NCBI GenBank assembly: GCA_028825055.1
Contig: JAPKAW010000027.1
Coordinates: 1 to 14,546 of the forward strand
Direction of reading: 5' to 3'
DNA: 14,546 nucleotides
Source: Flavobacteriales bacterium
Lineage (GTDB): Bacteria > Bacteroidota > Bacteroidia > Flavobacteriales_D > Sanyastnellaceae
In this document: one piece after another, positions 6,651 through 13,488 of the stretch
Layout of the letters: every line of letters starts with the position of its first letter
Position numbering within the stretch: position 1 is the first letter of the stretch
Notes under the pieces: generated by a model
What the model saw: only the letters and a program-made list of their open reading frames with translations
What the model was told of the DNA's origin: nothing
Databases searched by the model: none
Made by a program: the position numbers and the translations under genes

Positions 6651-8033
6651 TCAACGATACATCAACCAGAACACCAAAGCTCCTGATAAATATCCCACGA
6701 TGGCGAGCAAACTGATTTTACGGACATACCACATAAAATCAATCTTTTCCAATCCCATAACGGCTACTCCCGCCGCAGAACCGATGATTAACGCTGACCC
6801 TCCAGTACCCGCACAGTAAGCCAAGAATTGCCAGAATATGCCGTCTTTAACAAAGTAACTCTCCCAACTTCCAGCGACTACTTCAGCCGTTGCGGGAGTG
6901 ATGTCGTACATACCCATTGAAGCGGCTACAAGTGGAACATTATCCACGATAGCCGACAAAAACCCGATGGTCACATTGATGGCATACACATCACCTAAAC
7001 TGTCACGCAGCCACGAAGCTGCAGCCAGCAAGTGACCGATTTCCTGCAAGGCTGCTACTGCAAGCAATATGCCCAAAAAGAACAGAACCGATGCAGAGTC
7101 AATCTTTCTCAAAACACCAATGACCGACAAGTGATCGCGTTGTTCGGGATTTTTTGAACGGTGGATGATTTCAGTCACTACCCACATCATACCGAGAGAA
7201 AGCATCATGCCCATAAACGGCGGCAGGTGCGTCACCGTTTTGAAGACGGGTACGAACAACAGTCCAGCAACACCCAAAACAAACACCAAGTTGCGCTCGC
7301 CCTGAGAAGTCGGCTCTACCCGGTCTTTACCATCCAAATTGGGCCGCTCAACCTCGCCCTTCATCGTGAAAGAAAGAATCGTCAAAGGAGCTACCAAGCA
7401 AGCCATTGAAGGAAGGAATAAATGTGAAATAATCACCCCCGATGACAGTTGATTCCCAATCCAAAGCATGGTCGTCGTGATGTCTCCAATGGGTGACCAC
7501 GCACCACCTGCATTGGCCGAAATGATCACAATTCCTGCATACAGCCAACGCGTCTCTTTATCTGCTATGAGCTTTCTCAAAAGAGAAACCATGACAATCG
7601 ACGTGGTGAGATTATCCAAAACAGCCGAGAAAAAGAAGGTCAGCAAGGCCAAAACCCACATCAAAATGACTTTGTTATTGGTTTTGATCCGATCGGTAAT
7701 GACGGAGAAGCCCTCATGGGCATCGACCAACTCGACGATAGTCATTGCTCCCAACAGGAAGAATAAGATCGACGAGATATCCTGCATGTGATGCATGAGG
7801 CGGTGCTCAAAAAAGGTGTGCAAGGCCAACTTCGAATCCCCAAGAAAACTCAATTTAAACGATGCGAAATCCTCTGCTAAGTGCGCTGGAATCTCATGAA
7901 TGCCTGTGACAAACAAACCCCAACAAATAGTCCCAGTCAACAAGGCACTCGCCGCTTTATCAACCTTGAAATTATGTTCAAGGGCAATAAACACGTAGCC
8001 TAATACGAAAACAACAAGAATCAAATATTCCAT
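6651..8033 (-). CDS. nhaD: NhaD-type sodium/proton antiporter
   Basis: A 460-residue polytopic inner-membrane protein of the ion-transporter superfamily that expels Na+ (or Li+) in exchange for H+. The inverted-repeat signature motifs are present: AVLDNLTTSIVM around D140-N141 in the first half and AIVDNVPLVAAS around D364-N365 in the second. They pair with SANAGGAWSPIGDITTTM at about 172-189 and GTGGSALIIGSAAG at 409-422, which form the unwound transport-site hairpins in this superfamily. Hydrophobic segments run through the whole length and no truncation is apparent. The gene starts 18 bases after the gdh-like stop, so the two are probably one transcript. This would suit a marine or saline habitat, but that is inference. 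Confidence 0.92.
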   Translation of the reverse strand: MEYLILVVFVLGYVFIALEHNFKVDKAASALLTGTICWGLFVTGIHEIPAHLAEDFASFKLSFLGDSKLALHTFFEHRLMHHMQDISSILFFLLGAMTIVELVDAHEGFSVITDRIKTNNKVILMWVLALLTFFFSAVLDNLTTSIVMVSLLRKLIADKETRWLYAGIVIISANAGGAWSPIGDITTTMLWIGNQLSSGVIISHLFLPSMACLVAPLTILSFTMKGEVERPNLDGKDRVEPTSQGERNLVFVLGVAGLLFVPVFKTVTHLPPFMGMMLSLGMMWVVTEIIHRSKNPEQRDHLSVIGVLRKIDSASVLFFLGILLAVAALQEIGHLLAAASWLRDSLGDVYAINVTIGFLSAIVDNVPLVAASMGMYDITPATAEVVAGSWESYFVKDGIFWQFLAYCAGTGGSALIIGSAAGVAVMGLEKIDFMWYVRKISLLAIVGYLSGALVFWLMYR

Positions 8034-8051
8034 AAGCTCAGTTCATTTCTT

Positions 8052-9290
8052 TCAAACATTGTTCATCAGCCGGGCCAAGGCAATCTCAAATGCCGTCGCT
8101 GACAGCATAGTCGTTGTTGGATTCATCGCATACGTCGCCTTCAAAGCGGACAAAATGGTGGCAGAAGTATCGTTGAAAATGCCTTCATCGGACATATCAA
8201 CTTGGGCGTCACTCATCAAATAAGCGAAGACACGAGCCATGCCACAATTCGCAATAAAGTCTGGAATCACCGCAACGGTGAGGTCCGCTTTCTCAGCAAT
8301 GGCACCATAGAAAATCTCATCATCTGCAAACGGAACATTCGCTCCGCTTGAAATCACACTCAGACCAGCCAACACCATTCTGTTCACCTGATCTTCCTGA
8401 ACCAAACGTGATGCGGCACACGGTAAAAAGACATCACATGGAACATCCCAAATGCGCGCATTCACCTCATCAAATGACAAGAGATCATCGGCCACCAAGC
8501 TATTCCCGTCCTTCTTCTCAAACAATTCGGTAACCTCTTTCTTGGAGAATCCCTCTTCTTTGATCAATCCTCCAGCCCTGTCAATGACGCCAACAAGTAC
8601 GGCTCCTTCCTGGGCGAGGTAATACGCTGCAGCAGCCCCTACATTTCCCCATCCTTGAACCACTACACGCTTTCCTTTAACATCACCACCGTAAACGCTA
8701 AAAAAATGACGAACCGATTCGCTAACTCCATATCCGGTGATCAAATCAGCAACTCGAAATTTTCGGGCGACGGATGGCGTGTAATTTGAATTCTCGACAA
8801 CTTGCGAAACACCTTGACGTAAGTGGCCAATGCGCTTTACTTTCTCTGCTGTCTTGGTATTGAAGTGGCCATTGAACACTCCTTCTTGTGGATGCCAAAT
8901 GCCGCAATCTTCAGTAATCGGTATGACCTCGTGAATTTCGTCCACATTCATATCCCCTCCGGTGCCGTAATAGTGCCGTAATAAAGGCGTTACCGCATGA
9001 AACCACCTGCGCAAAACGCCTTCCTTCCTGGGGTCATTCGGATCGAACGCAATGCCCGATTTCGCCCCTCCAATTTGAGGACCGCTTACCGTGAATTTGA
9101 TTTCCATGGTCTTTGCCAAGCTGACAACTTCGCGGCGATCCAATCGCGGGTGCATTCTGGTTCCACCGCCGGCAGCGCCGCCTCTCAAAGAATTGATAAC
9201 AACCCACCCCTTAGCGTCCGTTTCGGCGTCCTTCCACTCGAAAACAATTTCTGGCTCTCGCTGGGAGTAAGCCTTGAGCATCTCTTTCAT
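8052..9290 (-). CDS. Glu/Leu/Phe/Val dehydrogenase
   Basis: A 412-residue cytoplasmic enzyme for reversible NAD(P)-dependent oxidative deamination of an amino acid, most likely glutamate; leucine or another branched amino acid is possible. The N-terminal substrate domain has NSLRGGAAGGGTRMHP at 33-48, K65 in TMEIKFTVSG, a catalytic-Lys segment PQIGGAKSGI at 71-80 (K77) and GTGGDMNVDE with D113. The Rossmann dinucleotide site is VVVQGWGNVGAAAA at 209-222. The Lys segment has Ser where most glutamate dehydrogenases have Gly (GGAKGG), which I associate with a divergent Bacteroidota branch. The reading frame stays open up to base 9506, but that extension overlaps anmK and is not conserved-looking. 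ATG 9290 (or 9296) fits the family and lies about 25 bases behind a -7 element. Confidence 0.9.
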   Translation of the reverse strand: MKEMLKAYSQREPEIVFEWKDAETDAKGWVVINSLRGGAAGGGTRMHPRLDRREVVSLAKTMEIKFTVSGPQIGGAKSGIAFDPNDPRKEGVLRRWFHAVTPLLRHYYGTGGDMNVDEIHEVIPITEDCGIWHPQEGVFNGHFNTKTAEKVKRIGHLRQGVSQVVENSNYTPSVARKFRVADLITGYGVSESVRHFFSVYGGDVKGKRVVVQGWGNVGAAAAYYLAQEGAVLVGVIDRAGGLIKEEGFSKKEVTELFEKKDGNSLVADDLLSFDEVNARIWDVPCDVFLPCAASRLVQEDQVNRMVLAGLSVISSGANVPFADDEIFYGAIAEKADLTVAVIPDFIANCGMARVFAYLMSDAQVDMSDEGIFNDTSATILSALKATYAMNPTTTMLSATAFEIALARLMNNV

Positions 9291-9319
9291 GATCATTGTA
9301 TGATGGATTTCAGCGAGGG

Positions 9320-9327
9320 CAAAGATA
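9320..9327 (-). promoter_or_regulatory. Predicted -7 promoter element of the gdh-like gene
   Basis: The minus strand reads TATCTTTG, exact to TAnnTTTG and identical to the elements before tRNA-Val and the acyl-CoA dehydrogenase gene. It sits in the 43-base gap between the anmK stop and ATG 9290. It predicts a leader of roughly 25 bases and a gdh-nhaD transcript independent of anmK. No clear TTG is seen at -33. Confidence 0.5.
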
Positions 9328-9333
9328 AGCCGT

Positions 9334-10488
9334 TCACCGGCGAAGAAAACGCGGCGTCCCCCAAAGTGCTCCTCCAGAACTGGCTTGTCGAGCTCCGGTG
9401 ACTGAGGGCAATGCGTTCGGCTCCCCCAAAACACGAAGCAATCCCAAAAAAGCAAAGGCGTGAGCTTCCTTTCCTTCAACTTGTATTTCCTGCGGAATGA
9501 CCACATCCAATGGCAATCCGCGTAAGGTTTTATTGTTCGACTTCAAGGCATCAATCAACGCTACATTGTACGCTCCGCCGCCTGTTACCAACGTCCGCTT
9601 TCCCTCTGCGGCCAAGCGAATAATTGATGTAATGTAAGCGACAGCTGTAGCCATGAGGTCCTCAACAGAAGCATCCGTCTCAAAATCAAGCAAGGGCAAT
9701 ACCTCATCCTCTATCCATTCCCTTCCTAAGCTTTTAGGCGGCACCATAGCATGAAAATCCAGTGTTAGGAAGCGTTCAAACAACGCTGGTAGGATATGTC
9801 CCTTTGCGGCTAAGTGACCATCTTCATCGAAAACCTGTCCAACGCGTGCGGCCAGATGATTCAAAAGCAGATTGCAAGGGCCAATATCCCACGCCACCCG
9901 ACTTCCTGACTCCTCATCAATACAACTGAAGTTTGCAATGCCTCCTAGATTCAAACATCCCTCATACGCTCCGTATAGGTGGTCTTCGACAATTGGGACC
10001 AGCGGTGCCCCCTGCCCATTGTACGCCACATCCAAGGATCTCAAATCACAGACGACGGGCACACCATTCAAGGCCGCATGCAAATGTGCTCCTGAACCCA
10101 ATTGTCCTGTCCATCCTTCATTCGGGCGGTGAAAAACCGTTTGCCCATGAAAAACTACCAAGTCTACCTCTGAAACCCAACCCGTTGAATGAATCTGGTC
10201 AGCACACCACTGGGTCCATTCCATGCTTGTGACGAACCAATTTTCGGCGGATGCCGCGGGCATTTCACACAACCGATTACGCCAAGAATCCGGAAATGGA
10301 ATACTCGTGAAGGACTCCAGTATTCCAGACCAAACACCTTGTTTTTCAGATCTTTGGAATACAGAAACTCCAATATCCAAACCATCCAATGAGGTGCCAC
10401 TCATCAATCCCATAACACGGAAAGTAGATGATTTCGCGTTTGAAGAAAGACGAGAAAGACGAGAAGAGGATTTGAACGGAGGAGACAT
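9334..10488 (-). CDS. anmK: Anhydro-N-acetylmuramic acid kinase
   Basis: A 384-residue cytoplasmic ASKHA-fold kinase that hydrolyses and phosphorylates 1,6-anhydro-MurNAc to MurNAc-6-phosphate in peptidoglycan recycling. The family hallmark GLMSGTSLDGLD stands at 27-38. FHGQTVFHRP, the DVAYNGQGAPLVPI segment, LNLGGIANFS, VAWDIGPCNLLLN (catalytic-Asp region) and VTGGGAYN follow, and the C-terminus ends with the typical ALPSVTGARQASSGG segment. ATG 10488 gives about 24 residues before the first strand, a little longer and more Ser/Arg-rich than usual; no other Met precedes FRVMGLMSG. This part is coded by a short 9-base tandem repeat. The gene diverges from the acyl-CoA dehydrogenase gene, whose -33 element lies inside the anmK start region. 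Confidence 0.95.
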   Translation of the reverse strand: MSPPFKSSSRLSRLSSNAKSSTFRVMGLMSGTSLDGLDIGVSVFQRSEKQGVWSGILESFTSIPFPDSWRNRLCEMPAASAENWFVTSMEWTQWCADQIHSTGWVSEVDLVVFHGQTVFHRPNEGWTGQLGSGAHLHAALNGVPVVCDLRSLDVAYNGQGAPLVPIVEDHLYGAYEGCLNLGGIANFSCIDEESGSRVAWDIGPCNLLLNHLAARVGQVFDEDGHLAAKGHILPALFERFLTLDFHAMVPPKSLGREWIEDEVLPLLDFETDASVEDLMATAVAYITSIIRLAAEGKRTLVTGGGAYNVALIDALKSNNKTLRGLPLDVVIPQEIQVEGKEAHAFAFLGLLRVLGEPNALPSVTGARQASSGGALWGTPRFLRR

Positions 10489-10499
10489 GTGTATCTTTG
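10472..10499 (+). promoter_or_regulatory. Predicted promoter of the acyl-CoA dehydrogenase gene (TTG-N17-TATCTTTG)
   Basis: TTG at 10472-10474 and TATCTTTG at 10492-10499 are separated by 17 bases and match the full Bacteroidota consensus TTG-N17-23-TAnnTTTG. This is the only site in the window where both elements are clear. Transcription would start near 10504, leaving about 57 bases of leader before ATG 10561. The -33 half lies inside the first codons of divergent anmK. Confidence 0.7.
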
Positions 10500-10510
10500 T
10501 AGGACGAAAG

Positions 10511-10528
10511 ATGGAGTAAATTCTCCAT
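10511..10528. promoter_or_regulatory. Inverted repeat in the acyl-CoA dehydrogenase leader (possible operator)
   Basis: ATGGAG-TAAATT-CTCCAT is a perfect 6-base dyad with a 6-base AT-rich centre. It can extend by a G-T and an A-T pair outward. It lies just past the predicted transcription start of the acyl-CoA dehydrogenase gene and upstream of divergent anmK. That position suits a repressor operator or a leader hairpin. No bound protein can be named. Confidence 0.4.
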
Positions 10529-10560
10529 TTCTGTATGGATATCCGAAAGCAAGCCAGGAA

Positions 10561-11703
10561 ATGAACCTAGACCTCAAGGAAGAGCACATTGCTGTGCGGG
10601 ATGCCGCTCGTGACTTTGCACAAAATGTTCTGAAGCCCACCATCATCGAACGCGACAATGCGCAACAATTTGCAACAGAAGAAATTCGGCAATTGGGTGA
10701 GTTGGGGTTCATGGGCATGATGGTCGACGAGCAATATGGAGGGAGCGGGATGGATACCGTCAGCTATGTGCTGGCAATGGAGGAAATCAGTAAGATCGAC
10801 GCGTCAGTTTCTGTTTGTATGAGCGTCAACAATTCCTTGGTCTGTTATGGCTTACAGGAATTTGGCAGTGACTTTCAAAAGAAAAAATATTTACACCCTT
10901 TGGCCTCGGGCCAAAAAATTGGAGCTTTCTGCCTGTCAGAGCCGGAAGCCGGTTCCGATGCGACCTCTCAGTCCACGACGGCAGTGGATTGCGGCGATCA
11001 TTACGTGATCAACGGAACGAAGAATTGGATCACCAATGGCAACAGCGCTTCCACATACTTGGTCATTGCCCAAACACATCCTGAAAAAGGTCATCACGGC
11101 ATCAACGTTCTCATTGTAGAGCGCGACATGCCTGGATTCACTGTTGGAGCCAAAGAAGATAAGTTGGGCATCCGCGGTTCGGACACCCATACGTTGATGT
11201 TCCAAGATGTTAAAGTGCCAAAAGAAAACCGAATCGGTGAGGATGGCTTTGGATTCAAATTCGCAATGAAGACATTGGCGGGGGGACGGATTGGCATCGC
11301 AGCGCAGGCCCTCGGTATTGCATCGGGAGCCTTAGAGATGTCTTTGGCATACTCCCAGGAGCGCACAACTTTCGGTAAGCCCATTCACCAGCACCAAGCC
11401 ATAGCATTCAAGTTGGCGGACATGGCGACCCATGTCGAAGCCGCTCGTCTAATGGTCCTCAAAGCGGCGGCCCTAAAAGATGCCGGTGAAGATTACGACC
11501 TCGCTTCTAGCATGGCCAAGTTGTACGCTTCAGACATTGCCATGCGGCATGCCATTGAAGCCGTTCAAATTCATGGCGGATATGGATTTGTGAAAGAATA
11601 CCATGTGGAACGTTTGATGCGGGACGCAAAAATCACCCAGATCTACGAGGGCACTTCTGAAGTTCAGAAAATTGTGATCAGCCGTTCAATCCTCAAGGAC
11701 TGA
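10561..11703 (+). CDS. Acyl-CoA dehydrogenase, short-chain (butyryl-CoA) type
   Basis: A 380-residue cytoplasmic flavoenzyme that oxidises acyl-CoA to trans-2-enoyl-CoA, passing electrons to ETF. Domains are in the usual order: N-terminal helices to about residue 120, a middle beta domain opening with FCLSEPEAGSDA at 123-134 and holding NGTKNWITNG at 151-160, and a C-terminal helical domain with the GGRIGIAAQALGIASGALE signature at 241-259. The catalytic base is E363 in IYEGTSE, the position used by short-chain and related dehydrogenases. Chain length or branched-chain preference cannot be fixed. An in-frame GTG at 10489 exists, but it would precede the predicted transcription start and add an atypical 24-residue tail, so I chose ATG 10561. 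The 3' end overlaps the convergent gene by 11 bp. Confidence 0.95.
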   Translation: MNLDLKEEHIAVRDAARDFAQNVLKPTIIERDNAQQFATEEIRQLGELGFMGMMVDEQYGGSGMDTVSYVLAMEEISKIDASVSVCMSVNNSLVCYGLQEFGSDFQKKKYLHPLASGQKIGAFCLSEPEAGSDATSQSTTAVDCGDHYVINGTKNWITNGNSASTYLVIAQTHPEKGHHGINVLIVERDMPGFTVGAKEDKLGIRGSDTHTLMFQDVKVPKENRIGEDGFGFKFAMKTLAGGRIGIAAQALGIASGALEMSLAYSQERTTFGKPIHQHQAIAFKLADMATHVEAARLMVLKAAALKDAGEDYDLASSMAKLYASDIAMRHAIEAVQIHGGYGFVKEYHVERLMRDAKITQIYEGTSEVQKIVISRSILKD

Positions 11704-13477
11704 TACGCTCGTTGCGGGCATTCCAGACTTCCTCCCCGTCGACCGTCTGCACAATCACTTCTTGAATCCCATCGGAATCCCTGTCTTCCATCGAAACGGA
11801 GATTCCGCGTGTCATGCGGCTCATACCTACGGCCTCGTTGGTCCCAAATGTTCGTTCTTGAATCCAGCCTTGTTCATCCGAATAAAGCACGGTAGATGAC
11901 GCAATGGATTGGGACAGCCGGAAGCATGGGGTCTGTTCTGGCGGAACGGATACGGGCGATTCAAAGCGATCCGCCCCTGAACGCTTGAGCAAACGGATAC
12001 TTCCATCATCTTGACCCGCATAGAGGTAATCACGATTGCCCACTCTCATGTGGTGTACTTGAACAATTACACGCCCAACCTGTGGATTAAAATCCCATCC
12101 TGGAGTGCGGGTTCCTTCCTCCCGATAATTCAGTAAATCGCCATCCCCCGATCCAATTAAAATTCGATACTTCCGGTTGCGGTCATAATCAATCACCGCC
12201 GCCGCAGAAATCCCGCTTGAAGGCGCAATTGGATAGCCTCGGACTTCTCTTCCCAGCACATCAATGATATGAAGGGCGACTTCATTGGCCAATGCCACTT
12301 GGAACTTCCCATTGCGGTACAAATCCACTTCCCAAACGTGGGGCGTTCGGTCTCCGTCCAACTCCAATTGCCAAACCGATGTGTTATCATGGGTCACTTT
12401 CACAAAGGGTGGTTCCCAAACAACCGCCATGTCCTTCTTCAACCGGTGATTTCGAACCCAACCAAGCGGTTCAGCCATTTCGTTTTGATCGATTTCGACG
12501 ACTTCAGCAATTTGAACATGCGACGTCTCCTGATGCAATTGGACGCCCTTTACAATCCACGCCACACGCTGGTTCGATTTCACCTTACCCAGTCGGGTTT
12601 GGCTCGAAGTCCATTCTATAGCATCCCAGAACAGTGTCGATGGCTCCGAGTCATGAACTTCGCGGTTGAATTCAGCCCATGATCCTGGTTTTCGATTGCC
12701 TTCCCATCGGTACAAACCATCGGGATGAATTTCTCCCACCCCTTCTGCATCGAATCCTGTACTATCCGACCAGCCCCAGATTTCCAAAACTTCTCCAGAC
12801 TGCCATTTCCAGGTCGACCACGTTCCATTCCAAACGGAAACCAATGATGAATCAGGAAGAACTCCCTTTGGTGTTCCCCAACGGGCCATTTGGCACGACA
12901 CCAAGCCCTGACTCCCTGACTTCATTCTTTGCCATGCGGACAGCCATTCACTAGCCAATGGCGACGCGCTTATTTCAGTCGATTCGGACAACCACGTTGT
13001 TTCTGTCAAAACGGCATCGCTGGACGCTCCCTGAAATCGAGAATGATACGTGCCTTCTGTTCGCCGCTCCAATCGAATGGTCCCATCTACTCGTGGATGC
13101 CATTTCGAGGCCATTTCTTCTGGACTCTCCTCCCATTCTTTTAAAGCTTCGGGGAGACCTAGAAGCCAACCACCACGCCATGACTGAGTTATCCACCCGT
13201 CTGGAAGAACTGTTGGTAGGTTATACGCATGACACACATTCAAATCCGAACGCTCGTACACTTGAAAGAGCGTCATGAAGGGATCTTGCAGAGAATCTGC
13301 AAAAAACAAACCCTCGGGCAACAACGACGTTTGCTCCCACACGTCATATTGATCTGAAGCAAAATCAGTCGGGTCTGCCAGCTCGGAAGGATTCCGTTGG
13401 ATTGAAATCAACGATAAGGCACTGCCACATGCCAACGCTAACGTCAAAATCACAGCCCATATGTGTGGAGATCGCAT
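11693..13477 (-). CDS. Membrane-anchored, Trp-rich protein with propeller-like C-terminal half, function unknown
   Basis: I do not recognise a named function. The 594-residue product has one hydrophobic segment at about 6-26 (IWAVILTLALACGSALSLIS), probably a signal anchor with the rest outside the cytoplasm. The Cys in it does not sit in a good lipobox. The N-terminal half, about 30-350, is rich in Trp and acidic residues. From about 355 the sequence becomes repetitive in the manner of beta-propeller or FG-GAP blades: LHIIDVLGREVRGYPI, then DYDRNRKYRILIGSGDGD near 430, YLYAGQDDGSIRLLKRSG near 485-500, and DRDSDGIQEVIVQTVDGEEV near 565-583. The DxDxDG loop could bind calcium. I recall similar unnamed propeller-ended proteins in Bacteroidota. 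ATG 13477 lies 11 bases after recG and is preferred to an in-frame TTG at 13507 overlapping recG. Confidence 0.8.
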   Translation of the reverse strand: MRSPHIWAVILTLALACGSALSLISIQRNPSELADPTDFASDQYDVWEQTSLLPEGLFFADSLQDPFMTLFQVYERSDLNVCHAYNLPTVLPDGWITQSWRGGWLLGLPEALKEWEESPEEMASKWHPRVDGTIRLERRTEGTYHSRFQGASSDAVLTETTWLSESTEISASPLASEWLSAWQRMKSGSQGLVSCQMARWGTPKGVLPDSSLVSVWNGTWSTWKWQSGEVLEIWGWSDSTGFDAEGVGEIHPDGLYRWEGNRKPGSWAEFNREVHDSEPSTLFWDAIEWTSSQTRLGKVKSNQRVAWIVKGVQLHQETSHVQIAEVVEIDQNEMAEPLGWVRNHRLKKDMAVVWEPPFVKVTHDNTSVWQLELDGDRTPHVWEVDLYRNGKFQVALANEVALHIIDVLGREVRGYPIAPSSGISAAAVIDYDRNRKYRILIGSGDGDLLNYREEGTRTPGWDFNPQVGRVIVQVHHMRVGNRDYLYAGQDDGSIRLLKRSGADRFESPVSVPPEQTPCFRLSQSIASSTVLYSDEQGWIQERTFGTNEAVGMSRMTRGISVSMEDRDSDGIQEVIVQTVDGEEVWNARNERISP

Positions 13478-13488
13478 GGAGGACAAGT

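Noticed and set aside
9291..9506. N-terminal extension of the amino-acid dehydrogenase by 72 residues
   Set aside because: It overlaps the anmK 3' coding region in another frame, lacks family resemblance, and would start upstream of the predicted -7 element at 9320-9327.
10444..10468. Tandem 9-base purine repeat (AGAAAGACG, about 2.6 copies)
   Set aside because: It encodes the Ser/Arg/Leu tail at the AnmK N-terminus and is too short to call a functional repeat, though slippage could vary its length.
10489..10560. GTG start 24 codons upstream in the acyl-CoA dehydrogenase frame
   Set aside because: It precedes the predicted transcription start and runs through the dyad; the family N-terminus begins at ATG 10561.
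13400..13460. Lipoprotein signal in the Trp-rich protein (Cys within LALACGS)
   Set aside because: The residues before Cys (Ala-Leu-Ala) do not fit the usual lipobox, and the hydrophobic stretch continues past the Cys, favouring a membrane anchor.
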